The position numbers and the translations under genes were made by a program. The notes beneath the pieces are model-generated. The model searched no databases. It was given only the letters and a program-made list of their open reading frames with translations, and had not been told where the DNA came from. 14,700 nt of DNA. Origin: Candidatus Omnitrophota bacterium. GTDB taxonomy: Bacteria; Omnitrophota; Gorgyraeia; 2-01-FULL-45-10. Shown here one piece after another: positions 1-7,307 of this stretch (position 1 is the stretch's first letter; every line of letters begins with the position of its first letter). The stretch lies in assembly GCA_026387135.1 (NCBI GenBank), contig JAPLMH010000023.1:1-14700 (forward strand), written 5' to 3'.

Positions 1-91
1 TCCGGCGGGGAGATTAAAGAGCAGAATAAACATGTAGAGGCTTTTGATCTGATATTTAGGCACGCGGGTTCGAATCCCGCCACCTCCACCA
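1..91 (+). ncRNA. ssrA: tmRNA (transfer-messenger RNA), 3' end only
   Basis: This is the last part of tmRNA, which rescues stalled ribosomes; the tag-encoding part lies upstream of the window. Visible parts are a T-arm (stem GCGGG at 64-68, loop TTCGAAT, stem CCCGC at 76-80), the 3' acceptor strand CACCTCC (81-87), discriminator A88 and an encoded CCA (89-91). The segment around 27-38 (AATAAACATGTAG) resembles the conserved tmRNA stretch ahead of the 3' tRNA-like domain (TAAGCATGTAG in E. coli). No tRNA 5' acceptor, D-arm or anticodon arm can be found in the preceding bases, which argues against an ordinary tRNA. A run of seven T's follows directly at 92-98. Confidence 0.85.
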
Positions 92-98
92 TTTTTTT

Positions 99-1229
99 AT
101 GAGATCATACACTAAATACAAAGCGATAGTTGTGTTCATAGCGGCGCTATTGATAGCGGGATGCGCTTCTCAGGGGCCGTATTTAAAGCTCGATCCGTCT
201 TTGAATACCGATATAAGGGTCTACGAAGGCATTCAGTATGTTCCCCTCATTAAATTGTGCGCAACATACGGTATCGAATGGAAGTGGGACAGCTTCATAA
301 GGACCGCCGTAATAACTAAGAACGGCAAGATCATCCTGAGGGCCGGCAGTGACAGGATATTGGTCAACGGCGAGGAGAAAAAATTGGGCTCGCCGGTGGT
401 ATTCACCAATGGCGCCGTGTATGTCCCGGTGAACTTTGTAAGGAATGACCTCGGCCTTATCGTTGAGGTCCGTCCTTCCGTTGAGAAGGTATTCGAAAAA
501 GAGGCCGAGACCCGCGCGACGGGAAAATATTCTATAAAGGCGATAGTCATAGATGCGGGCCACGGCGGCAAGGATCCGGGTGCCATAGGTAGACGGGTTG
601 GCATCAGAGAGAGAGACCTTACTCTATCCATAGCCAGGAAGCTTAAGAGGATACTCGAAGATAACGGCATCAGGGTCATAATGACCAGAGATTCGGATGA
701 ATTCATCTCTCTTCCAAACAGGGCCAAGATAGCCAATTCAAGCGGCGCGGACCTATTCGTCAGCATTCACATCAATGCCTCGCGCTCTAGGTCTATGAAT
801 GGTTTTGAATGCTATTACTTGTCCGAGGCCACCAACGATAATGCCCGGGCCCTGGAAGCTTTTGAGAACGCGACATTAAAGACCGATGAGGGAACGGTCG
901 TTGAGCATTCCAGCAGTCTAGATAAGACCCTGTGGGATATGAAACTTACCGAGAACAGGCGCGAGTCGGCCGAGCTGGCCGGCAATATATGCAGCACAGT
1001 CGATAGCAGCCTTGTCACGCGTAATAGGGGAGTTAAGACGGCGCGGTTCTATGTGATCAAGTTTACGAGGATCCCGTCCGTACTTGTAGAGGTAGGGTAC
1101 TTAAGCAATAAATTTGAAGAATTGAAACTGAAAGACGACAATTACGTCGACAGGATGGCGGATGTTATAGCAAAAGGCATATTGTCGTATAAGAGTAAAT
1201 ACGAAAAGACAGAAGGTTTTACGCTATGA
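99..1229 (+). CDS. Lipoprotein N-acetylmuramoyl-L-alanine amidase (Amidase_3) with Cu-amine-oxidase-N-like domain
   Basis: A predicted zinc amidase that cuts the bond between N-acetylmuramic acid and L-alanine in peptidoglycan, as in AmiC and CwlD enzymes. The N-terminus (376 aa in all) has a basic start, a hydrophobic stretch at about 9-20 and a lipobox LIAGC, with Cys22 as the predicted lipidated residue, so it should be membrane-anchored and face the periplasm. Residues about 35-125 resemble the copper-amine-oxidase N-terminal-like (stalk) domain. The Amidase_3 domain spans about 147-365. Likely zinc ligands are His155 (DAGHGG), Glu171 (RERDL) and His224 (SIHINAS), and the catalytic Glu is Glu331 (VEVGYLSN). 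The ATG lies seven T's after the tmRNA CCA end with no Shine-Dalgarno sequence. Later in-frame starts would destroy the signal peptide, so this start is kept. It overlaps murI by 4 bases. Confidence 0.9.
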   Translation: MRSYTKYKAIVVFIAALLIAGCASQGPYLKLDPSLNTDIRVYEGIQYVPLIKLCATYGIEWKWDSFIRTAVITKNGKIILRAGSDRILVNGEEKKLGSPVVFTNGAVYVPVNFVRNDLGLIVEVRPSVEKVFEKEAETRATGKYSIKAIVIDAGHGGKDPGAIGRRVGIRERDLTLSIARKLKRILEDNGIRVIMTRDSDEFISLPNRAKIANSSGADLFVSIHINASRSRSMNGFECYYLSEATNDNARALEAFENATLKTDEGTVVEHSSSLDKTLWDMKLTENRRESAELAGNICSTVDSSLVTRNRGVKTARFYVIKFTRIPSVLVEVGYLSNKFEELKLKDDNYVDRMADVIAKGILSYKSKYEKTEGFTL

Positions 1230-2023
1230 GTGACTCGAGACCGATAGGCATATTCGATTCCGGGGTGGGCGGGCTTACCGTATTTAGCGAGGTAGAGAAG
1301 GCCCTGCCGAGGGAAGAGATAGTCTATTTCGGAGATACGGCGCGCGTTCCTTATGGTACTAAGTCGAAAGAGACGATCACGAGGTTCTCCGTGGAGAACG
1401 TGGAATTCCTGATGAAGCATAATGTGAAGCTCGTCCTGGTCGCGTGTAATACGGCATCTTCATTAAGTCTCGACTTTTTAAAACGCTGTTTCAGGGTGCC
1501 CATCATAGGAGTTATCGCACCGGGCGCCAGGAACGCCGTGAACTCCACCAGGAATAACAGGATAGGAGTCGTGGGAACCAATGCCACCATTATTTCTGGT
1601 GCATACGAGAAAGCGGTGAAGAGTATAAGCCGCAAGATCGCCGTCTACAGCCAGAGCTGCCCGTTATTCGTTCCTCTCGTCGAAGAGGGGTGGACCAAAG
1701 AGAAGGTCACCTACGAAGTGGCGTCGGTATATTTAAAAGGATTGAAGGCCAAGGGCGTAGATACGCTGATACTCGGATGCACGCATTACCCGCTATTAAA
1801 AGATGTCATAAAGAAGTTCATGGGCAGCGAAGTCCTTCTTGTAGACTCCGCCAGGGAAGTCGCGAAAGAGGCCAAGGCCATACTCGACGCGAACGGACTA
1901 TTGAATATAAATCCTGGCAGGAAGAAGCATAAATTTTTTGTCAGCGACGAACCGGGCCCTTTCATACGATTAAGTGAGCGTTTTTTGAAGAGGAAGATGA
2001 CGTGCGTAAAGAGGGCGGTATAG
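1226..2023 (+). CDS. murI: Glutamate racemase
   Basis: Converts L-glutamate to D-glutamate for the peptidoglycan stem peptide; cytoplasmic and cofactor-independent. At 265 aa it has the usual family length. The N-terminal IGIFDSGVGGLTV signature (7-19) is intact. The two catalytic cysteines are Cys74 in ACNTAS and Cys185 in GCTHYPL, and the FGDTARVPYG motif is at 35-44. The ATGA overlap with the upstream amidase indicates translational coupling, and AGAAGG about 11 bases upstream can serve as ribosome binding site. Two adjacent wall genes (amidase and murI) suggest that the operon start is devoted to peptidoglycan metabolism. Confidence 0.96.
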   Translation: MSDSRPIGIFDSGVGGLTVFSEVEKALPREEIVYFGDTARVPYGTKSKETITRFSVENVEFLMKHNVKLVLVACNTASSLSLDFLKRCFRVPIIGVIAPGARNAVNSTRNNRIGVVGTNATIISGAYEKAVKSISRKIAVYSQSCPLFVPLVEEGWTKEKVTYEVASVYLKGLKAKGVDTLILGCTHYPLLKDVIKKFMGSEVLLVDSAREVAKEAKAILDANGLLNINPGRKKHKFFVSDEPGPFIRLSERFLKRKMTCVKRAV

Positions 2024-2030
2024 GTGCAAT

Positions 2031-2390
2031 ATGTATGAGATAAAAGTTAAGTCAAGTTTCAGCGCGGCGCATAATCTAAGGAACTACCGCGGCAAGTGCG
2101 AGAACCTGCACGGGCATAACTGGAATATCGAGGCGGTATTCTGCTATAAGTCGCTCAGGCCCGACGGTCTCGCGGTCGATTTCAAAGAGGCTAAAGACCT
2201 GCTTAAGTCCGTGCTCGAAAAGTTCGATCATTCCTATTTAAATGAGACGGGCGTATTCAAGAAACTGAATCCGACGTCCGAGAATATGGCAAGGTTGATA
2301 TACGACGGGATAAAGAAGGCCAACAAATATATATATTCGGTCTCCGTGTGGGAAAACGAGAGTTCCTGCGCGACGTACAGAGAGGGATGA
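2031..2390 (+). CDS. queD: 6-carboxy-5,6,7,8-tetrahydropterin synthase
   Basis: Second step of queuosine precursor synthesis: converts 7,8-dihydroneopterin triphosphate to 6-carboxytetrahydropterin. At 119 aa it is typical of bacterial QueD. Zinc ligands are His14 (FSAAHNL), His27 and His29 (ENLHGHNW). Cys23 sits at the catalytic cysteine position, followed by the acidic/His pair Asp66-His67 (FDHSYLN), a PTSEN motif (81-85), and the C-terminal WENESSCATY, which matches the family's usual WE..tsCATY ending. It starts 7 bases after murI, with AGGTG as a plausible ribosome binding site. It is the first of four consecutive queuosine genes. Confidence 0.95.
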   Translation: MYEIKVKSSFSAAHNLRNYRGKCENLHGHNWNIEAVFCYKSLRPDGLAVDFKEAKDLLKSVLEKFDHSYLNETGVFKKLNPTSENMARLIYDGIKKANKYIYSVSVWENESSCATYREG

Positions 2391-2391
2391 T

Positions 2392-3060
2392 GTGGCGCCG
2401 AAAGCCGTGGTCCTTCTATCAGGCGGACTCGATTCCGCGGTAGCTCTATACATAGCGAAAGAAAAAGGATACGACTGCCACTGCCTCTTATTCGACTACG
2501 GACAGCGGCATAAAAAAGAGATCGAGCGCGCCAAAGCTATCTCGAGACGGGCCGGCGCCAAACTGCATATAGCGAAGCTTGATCTGCCGTGGAAGGGCTC
2601 CAGCCTTCTCGACAAAAAAATAAGATTACCGCTTGACCGGACGATAGAATGTATTAATAAGAAGATACCTTCTACTTATGTTCCGTCTAGAAATACGATA
2701 TTTTTGAGTATGGCGAGCTCTCTGGCCGAAGCGATCTGCGCCGAAACGATATTCATAGGCGCGCATTGCGAAGATTCGAGCGGTTATCCGGATTGCCGCA
2801 AAGATTATCTGAAGGCTTTTCGCAAGGTTATAAGGCTCGGCACAAAGGCAGGGATAGAGGGAGCTCTGACATTAGAGTTTCCTCTGATCGATAAGAATAA
2901 GAGTGGCATCATAAAGACAGGGAAGAGGCTGGGAGTCCCTTTAGAGCTTACATGGTCGTGTTACAAGGGCGGGAAAGTCCCGTGCGGCAGATGCGACTCA
3001 TGCATATTGAGAGCAAAAGGTTTCAAAGAGGCGGGCTTTAAGGACCCGGGTTTAAGATGA
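2392..3060 (+). CDS. queC: 7-cyano-7-deazaguanine (preQ0) synthase
   Basis: ATP-dependent conversion of 7-carboxy-7-deazaguanine plus ammonia to preQ0. The PP-loop SGGLDS is at residues 10-15, and the family zinc site is formed by Cys190, Cys198, Cys201 and Cys204 near the C-terminus. At 222 aa it has standard length. The start is GTG at 2392, one base after the queD stop. The ATGs at 2387 and 2390 are out of frame, and AGAGGGA at about 2381-2387 is a fitting ribosome binding site. It overlaps queE by 4 bases. Confidence 0.95.
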   Translation: MAPKAVVLLSGGLDSAVALYIAKEKGYDCHCLLFDYGQRHKKEIERAKAISRRAGAKLHIAKLDLPWKGSSLLDKKIRLPLDRTIECINKKIPSTYVPSRNTIFLSMASSLAEAICAETIFIGAHCEDSSGYPDCRKDYLKAFRKVIRLGTKAGIEGALTLEFPLIDKNKSGIIKTGKRLGVPLELTWSCYKGGKVPCGRCDSCILRAKGFKEAGFKDPGLR

Positions 3061-3761
3061 GCATTTCAGGAGCGGAGATAACGGAAATATTTTCATCGGT
3101 GCAGGGCGAAGGGATATTCGTAGGCGCCCGACAGATATTTGTACGTTTTAAAAAATGCAATATGAAATGCGGGTTCTGCGATACACCCGGTGATGCTGCG
3201 GAGAAAGAGTATTCCGCGACAGACCTGATGAAAGAGGTCAAAAAGATCGACGGATCGAAGGGGCCTCATCATTCGGTATCCCTGACGGGAGGCGAACCGC
3301 TTTTGTATTCTGAATTCTTAAGCTCCTTTCTTCCTCACTTAAAGAAGGCGCGCTTTAAATCATATCTCGAGACTAACGGCACACTGCCGGACTCTCTTGA
3401 GGAAGTGATAGATCTTATCGACATAGTGGCGATGGACTTCAAGCTTCCGTCCTCGACGGGTGAAAGGGCGTACTGGAAAGAGCACCAGGAGTTTTTAAAG
3501 ATAGCCGCCCGTAAAAAAGTCTTCGTGAAATCTGTCGTAACTACGGATACGAAAAAAGAGGACGTGGAGGAGGCCGTCAGGCTCATAATGATGGTCAACA
3601 AAAGTATGCCTTTTATAATACAGCCGGTCACGCCGGTTAAAAATTGCGATAAAAGACCTGGTGAGAACCGCCTTCGGGAGTTTTTGGATATTGCGCTGAA
3701 GAACGGGGTTGAAAATTCTCGCGTCATACCTCAGATGCATAAGATACTGGGAGTGAGATGA
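3057..3761 (+). CDS. queE: 7-carboxy-7-deazaguanine synthase (radical SAM)
   Basis: Radical S-adenosylmethionine enzyme that rearranges 6-carboxytetrahydropterin to 7-carboxy-7-deazaguanine. The [4Fe-4S] motif is CX3CX2C at Cys34, Cys38 and Cys41, preceded by the QueE-typical SVQGEG (14-19) and FVRFKKCN context. The GGEP motif of radical SAM proteins is at 78-81 (SLTGGEPLL). At 234 aa it is within the QueE range. It overlaps both queC (upstream) and queF (downstream) by ATGA, so the queuosine genes are likely coupled in translation. Confidence 0.94.
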   Translation: MSISGAEITEIFSSVQGEGIFVGARQIFVRFKKCNMKCGFCDTPGDAAEKEYSATDLMKEVKKIDGSKGPHHSVSLTGGEPLLYSEFLSSFLPHLKKARFKSYLETNGTLPDSLEEVIDLIDIVAMDFKLPSSTGERAYWKEHQEFLKIAARKKVFVKSVVTTDTKKEDVEEAVRLIMMVNKSMPFIIQPVTPVKNCDKRPGENRLREFLDIALKNGVENSRVIPQMHKILGVR

Positions 3762-4147
3762 GCAGATCGTCATACGAAGGATTACAGGGATCGATAAAGA
3801 GGCTTAAGGCCCCGAAGATAGAGGTGTGGAAGAACCAGTATCCGGACCGGGACTATATCATAACTATAGACGTTCCGGAGTTCACGTGTATATGTCCGAA
3901 GACTGGGTTGCCGGATTTTGCCGTTATCTCGATACGTTATACGCCGGATGAATCCTGTATAGAGTTGAAGAGCCTTAAGTATTACGAAATATTCTTCCGG
4001 GATGTGGGAATATTTCACGAGAATGTCGTGAATAAATTCCTGGACGATCTGGTGAAGGCATGCAAGCCGAGATGGATGGAAGTCACCGGCGAATTTAACG
4101 CCCGCGGCGGTATAAAGACTACAGTGAAAGCCGAATATAAGAGATGA
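3758..4147 (+). CDS. queF: NADPH-dependent preQ0 reductase
   Basis: Reduces the nitrile of preQ0 to the amine preQ1, the base that is later inserted into tRNA by Tgt. This is the short, single-domain type (129 aa, like B. subtilis QueF). The catalytic cysteine is Cys46 in CPKTGLPDFA, followed by Asp53; the NADPH-binding type motif ELKSLKYY is at 69-76 and Glu88 is in FHENV. An extra Cys44 sits two residues before the catalytic one. It ends the que block and overlaps the fumarase alpha gene by ATGA. Neither Tgt, QueA nor QueG is in the window. Confidence 0.95.
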   Translation: MSRSSYEGLQGSIKRLKAPKIEVWKNQYPDRDYIITIDVPEFTCICPKTGLPDFAVISIRYTPDESCIELKSLKYYEIFFRDVGIFHENVVNKFLDDLVKACKPRWMEVTGEFNARGGIKTTVKAEYKR

Positions 4148-4983
4148 GAGAGATAAGCGCTTCAAAAATAAGGGAAGCAGTTACGGAGCTTTGTTTAAAA
4201 GCGAATTTCGATCTGCGTCAGGACGTCTTAGGAGCGCTTAAGTCAGCGCTTAAGAAAGAGACGAACGCGCGCGCTAAGAATATACTCAAAGAGGTCGTAG
4301 AGAATGCGAAGCTCGCCAAGAAAAAACGCCTCGCTATCTGCCAGGACACGGGGCTTGTCTCGATATTCCTGGAGATAGGTAATGATGTAGCCATAAAAGG
4401 AGACCTTGAGGAGGCGCTTCATAAAGGAGTGGAGGACGCGTATAAAAAAGGATATTTGCGCAAGTCCGTAGTGAATGACTCCCTTATGAGAAAGAATACG
4501 GATACAAATACGCCCTGTATCATCCATGTAGATATAGTTAAAGGCGACAAGATAAAAGTATCGGTTTCGCCAAAGGGTTTCGGAAGCGAAAATAAGAGCG
4601 CCATAAAGATGTTGCGGCCCACGGCCTCAGAAAACGAGATCGTCGATTTTGTTATAGACGTTGTGAAGAGAGCGGGAGCCGACGCATGTCCGCCGCTTAT
4701 TTTGGGAGTAGGGATGGGTGGGACATTCGACCACGCGGCACTGCTTTCAAAAAAAGCACTGCTTCGATCCATAGAGACGAGAAATACTAAAAAACATTTT
4801 AGGGATCTTGAGAAGAGCCTGCTTAAGGCGGTGAATTCTCTTAAGATAGGCCCGATGGGGCTTGGGGGCAATACCACTGCCTTGGCCGTGAACATAGAGG
4901 AGTTCCCGACGCACATAGCGGGTCTGCCGGTCGCAGTCAGTGTAAGCTGTCACGCTACCAGAAGCGCCGAGAAGGTACTATGA
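4144..4983 (+). CDS. Class I (Fe-S) fumarate hydratase, alpha subunit
   Basis: Alpha subunit of the two-subunit, oxygen-sensitive [4Fe-4S] hydro-lyase family (fumarase / L(+)-tartrate dehydratase). It is 279 aa, matching the N-terminal half of single-chain FumA. The three cluster cysteines are probably Cys66 (ICQDTG), Cys182 (ACPPLILGVGMGG) and Cys269 (VSCHATRSA). The GPMGLGGNTTAL motif (237-248) is intact. It overlaps the beta-subunit gene by ATGA. Fumarate hydration in the TCA cycle is the likelier role; tartrate dehydratase (TtdA) cannot be ruled out from sequence motifs alone. Confidence 0.92.
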   Translation: MREISASKIREAVTELCLKANFDLRQDVLGALKSALKKETNARAKNILKEVVENAKLAKKKRLAICQDTGLVSIFLEIGNDVAIKGDLEEALHKGVEDAYKKGYLRKSVVNDSLMRKNTDTNTPCIIHVDIVKGDKIKVSVSPKGFGSENKSAIKMLRPTASENEIVDFVIDVVKRAGADACPPLILGVGMGGTFDHAALLSKKALLRSIETRNTKKHFRDLEKSLLKAVNSLKIGPMGLGGNTTALAVNIEEFPTHIAGLPVAVSVSCHATRSAEKVL

Positions 4984-5522
4984 TAAATATCACGACACCA
5001 TTAACAGAAGATGTCAGGAAAACCTTAAAAGTGGGAGATGAAGTGCTCCTGACCGGCACCATACTTACTGCGCGCGATGCCGCCCATAAGAGATTATGCG
5101 ATACTCTAAAAAGGGGCAAGTCCCTGCCGCTGAACCTAAAAGATGCGGTGATATATTATTGCGGGCCGACACCGGCGAGGCCCGGGAGGCCAATCGGCTC
5201 CTGCGGGCCTACTACAAGTTCAAGGATGGATAGTTTTACTCCCGCGCTGATCTCTCTGGGCCTGGGCGGGATGATAGGGAAGGGTGACAGGTCGGATGAG
5301 GTTACGAGAGCTATAAAGAAACACAAATGTGTCTATTTTTTAGCGACCGGAGGGATAGGCGCATTATTGTCAACTAAGGTGAGGTCATCCAAAGTCATTC
5401 TGTATAATGACCTGGGACCGGAAGCTGTTCATAAGCTGGAAGTAAAAGATTTCCCGCTACTGGTGGGGATAGACTCGAAAGGAAGAGATCTGTATGACAA
5501 GGCAGGATGGAAGAAAGAGTAA
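4980..5522 (+). CDS. Class I (Fe-S) fumarate hydratase, beta subunit
   Basis: Partner subunit (180 aa) corresponding to the C-terminal half of FumA. Family motifs visible are LTGTILTARDAAHK (24-37), YYCGPTPA (59-66), GPTTSSRMD (77-85) and GKGDRS (100-105), which build the substrate site with the alpha subunit. The start ATG overlaps the alpha stop. The 3' end overlaps rph by 29 bases. It reads as a complete, intact subunit. As for the alpha subunit, fumarase is preferred over tartrate dehydratase. Confidence 0.92.
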   Translation: MINITTPLTEDVRKTLKVGDEVLLTGTILTARDAAHKRLCDTLKRGKSLPLNLKDAVIYYCGPTPARPGRPIGSCGPTTSSRMDSFTPALISLGLGGMIGKGDRSDEVTRAIKKHKCVYFLATGGIGALLSTKVRSSKVILYNDLGPEAVHKLEVKDFPLLVGIDSKGRDLYDKAGWKKE

Positions 5523-6225
5523 CGAACTGAGGAAGCTAAAGATAACGAAGAACTACATAAAATACGCGGAGGGCTCATGTCTCGTTGAGCTTGGCAACAC
5601 GAAAGTGATAGCGACAGCATCGGTAGAAGACGGAGTGCCGCATTTTTTGAGAGGCTCTGGTAATGGCTGGGTCACCGCAGAATACGGTATGATACCGCGT
5701 TCATGCAAATCCCGAGTATCGCGTGAGGCGTCCAAGGGCAAGCTCGGAGGCAGGACACACGAGATACAGCGTCTCATAGGCAGGTCATTAAGAAGCGTCA
5801 CCGACATGACGAAACTTGGCGAGAGGACGATATGGCTCGATTGCGATGTCATTCAGGCAGATGGCGGCACTCGATGCGCGAGCATAACCGGGAGTTTTGT
5901 GGCGTTGGCGTTGGCGCTTGAGAATATGAAGAAAGACCGCCTGTTAGCGACAGTTCCTCTGTCTGACTACGTTGCCGCGATAAGCGTAGGTATCCTGAGC
6001 GGTGAGACGGCGATCGATCTTGATTACGAAGAGGATTCTAAAGCCGAAGTCGATATGAACGTAGTAATGACGGGAGCAGGGAAGTTTATAGAGGTCCAGG
6101 GCACAGCCGAGAGGGAGCCGTTCAAGAAAGAGGATTTGAATAAACTTATCTCTCTTGCGCAAGGCGGGATAGAAAATATCATCCATACACAGAAAAATAT
6201 TCTTAAAGGCATAAAGATAGCCTGA
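5494..6225 (+). CDS. rph: Ribonuclease PH
   Basis: Phosphate-dependent 3'-5' exoribonuclease that trims tRNA precursors. At 243 aa it has the family length. The N-terminal RQDGRKSNELR (3-13) matches the RxDGRxxxxLR opening of RNase PH, which supports the start at 5494 despite a 29-base overlap with the fumarase beta gene. Other family motifs are GGRTHEIQRLIGRSLR (85-100), the phosphate-binding region DGGTR (123-127), and the acidic DLDYEEDSKAEVDMNVVM (175-192) with the catalytic aspartates. rph followed by an RdgB-type gene is a common bacterial pairing. Confidence 0.96.
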   Translation: MTRQDGRKSNELRKLKITKNYIKYAEGSCLVELGNTKVIATASVEDGVPHFLRGSGNGWVTAEYGMIPRSCKSRVSREASKGKLGGRTHEIQRLIGRSLRSVTDMTKLGERTIWLDCDVIQADGGTRCASITGSFVALALALENMKKDRLLATVPLSDYVAAISVGILSGETAIDLDYEEDSKAEVDMNVVMTGAGKFIEVQGTAEREPFKKEDLNKLISLAQGGIENIIHTQKNILKGIKIA

Positions 6226-6818
6226 TGATAGAAGTAGTCATAGCCACAAAGAACGATAAGAAATTACGAGAACTTAGAAGATATCTGAAGAGTGTAAAGG
6301 CTCATATAGTCTCTCTGAAAGAGATGTCCGGCACGCCCCGGATAAGGGAAGACAAGAGCACTTTTAAGGGCAATGCGGTAAAGAAAGCCGTTACTATTTC
6401 GAAGTTTACAAAAGGCGTGGTCCTGGCGGACGATTCGGGGCTTTGCGTCGATGCGTTGGGCGGTGAGCCGGGAGTAAAGAGCGCCAGATTTGCCGGGCCC
6501 AGGAAGAAGGATGGCGATAATAGCATAAAGGTTTTAAAGTTGTTGGAAGGTTTACCGGCCGGGAAGAGAACAGCAAGGTTTGTGTGCGCGATCGCGATCG
6601 CCGATAAAGGTAAAGTAATAAAACTCATAGAAGAGTATTGTTCGGGCCGAATAGCTGATTCAGTAAGGGGGAGGCACGGTTTTGGATATGACCCGATATT
6701 CCTCATACCCGAATATAAGAAGACATTCGGAGAGCTCGGGCTCAAGGTCAAAGACAAGATGAGCCACCGCTCCAAAGCGCTCAAGAAAGCTCGGAAGTTT
6801 TTGCGGGAATACTTGTAA
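6225..6818 (+). CDS. rdgB: RdgB/HAM1-type non-canonical purine NTP pyrophosphatase
   Basis: Hydrolyses XTP, ITP and dITP to monophosphates, keeping deaminated purines out of nucleic acids. At 197 aa it is normal length. The substrate-binding ATKNDKK (7-13), metal-binding LADDSGLCVDALGGEPG (68-84), GFGYDPIF (152-159) and SHRSKAL (180-186) motifs are all present. The start shares one base with the rph stop (TGATG), so it is translationally coupled. It closes the run of overlapping genes. Confidence 0.95.
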   Translation: MIEVVIATKNDKKLRELRRYLKSVKAHIVSLKEMSGTPRIREDKSTFKGNAVKKAVTISKFTKGVVLADDSGLCVDALGGEPGVKSARFAGPRKKDGDNSIKVLKLLEGLPAGKRTARFVCAIAIADKGKVIKLIEEYCSGRIADSVRGRHGFGYDPIFLIPEYKKTFGELGLKVKDKMSHRSKALKKARKFLREYL

Positions 6819-6825
6819 GAATACT

Positions 6826-7083
6826 ATGCATTATGTATACCTGTTGAAAAGTAAGAGAGAAAATTTCACATACATTGGTAGCACGGACAATTTACAGAGA
6901 CGGTTCTTAGAGCATAATCACGGTAAGAATCAGGCAACAAAGTATTATGCTCCGTTTAAGCTGGTTTACTATGAAGCTTATGCAAGCAAAGACGACGCAT
7001 TGTCTCGCGAGTATAAAATAAAGCATCATGGCAGCGTCTCAGGGCACCTGAAAAAAAGAGTAGCAAAGAGTATCGAAGATTAG
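6826..7083 (+). CDS. Small GIY-YIG domain protein (UPF0213/YhbQ-like)
   Basis: Single-domain member (85 aa) of the GIY-YIG nuclease superfamily. The variant first motif is YVYLLKS (3-9) and the second TYIGST (15-20), followed by Arg25 and EHN (29-31). The function of these stand-alone small proteins is poorly known; a DNA-structure or repair nuclease is usually proposed. It starts 7 bases after rdgB and has no 4-base overlap, unlike the genes upstream. Its codons look A/T-richer than the preceding operon, and such genes often move between genomes, so recent acquisition is possible. A hairpin-rich repeat region follows. Confidence 0.85.
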   Translation: MHYVYLLKSKRENFTYIGSTDNLQRRFLEHNHGKNQATKYYAPFKLVYYEAYASKDDALSREYKIKHHGSVSGHLKKRVAKSIED

Positions 7084-7094
7084 TAGAATGATTT

Positions 7095-7124
7095 GTCGAA
7101 GGGGCGTAGCCCATCCCTTTTGAC
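7095..7124. repeat. REP-like palindromic element, copy A (possible terminator)
   Basis: A hairpin-capable sequence with core GGGGCGTAGCCC and right arm CCATCCCTTTTGAC. The stretch 7101-7124 is, apart from the central GTA/TAC and one other base, the inverted complement of 7198-7221. It lies 11 bases after the GIY-YIG stop. The AAGGG (7099-7103) / CCCTT (7115-7119) stem followed by a few T's could act as a weak intrinsic terminator for the operon. Confidence 0.55.
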
Positions 7125-7197
7125 GTAAACGTTTTCAATGATATAAGTTGACCACGAGTCGGTGTTATTTATAATTAGCAAGATAACCAAGTAATTT

Positions 7198-7232
7198 GTC
7201 AAAAGAGATGGGCGTAGCCCCGCCCTTTTGGC
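7198..7232. repeat. REP-like palindromic element, copy B
   Basis: A 35-base imperfect palindrome: GTCAAAAGAGATGGGC, then GTA, then GCCCCGCCCTTTTGGC. About 13 of 16 positions pair, including one G-T wobble. Its left part mirrors copy A. Its right arm (7217-7232) is a perfect 16-base inverted repeat of 7308-7323, which includes the first bases of tRNA-Pro. Confidence 0.65.
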
Positions 7233-7307
7233 AGATTAACTAGTAATCTTGCATACTATAGTAAAAGAATAAAAGTTTATGGCGTAAATTGTTTTAAAAA
7301 GGTTTAC
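7233..7307. other. Non-coding spacer upstream of tRNA-Pro, with possible weak promoter
   Basis: No gene is seen. A weak promoter-like pair is TTAACT (7236-7241) and TATAGT (7257-7262), with a short 15-base spacer, which could serve the two tRNAs. A hairpin is formed by GGCGTAAA (7281-7288) and TTTACGCC (7303-7310) around an A/T-rich loop. The arm sequence equals the outer end of the palindromic elements nearby. Confidence 0.3.

Noticed and set aside
1..91. 3' end of a tRNA-Ser or tRNA-Leu gene
   Set aside because: The T-arm and CCA fit any tRNA, but no anticodon arm, D-arm or GGAGGTG acceptor strand lies within reach, whereas the AAACATGTAG stretch and the long leader fit tmRNA.
2010..2031. 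preQ1 riboswitch before queD
   Set aside because: Only 7 bases separate murI and queD and no pseudoknot-like aptamer was seen in the preceding coding sequence.
4419..4916. Long minus-strand reading frame (165 codons) within the fumarase alpha gene
   Set aside because: Antisense shadow of a well-supported gene; no family signature and no ribosome binding site reason to keep it. The same applies to the other long antisense frames in 183-766, 6302-6784 and 10190-10570.
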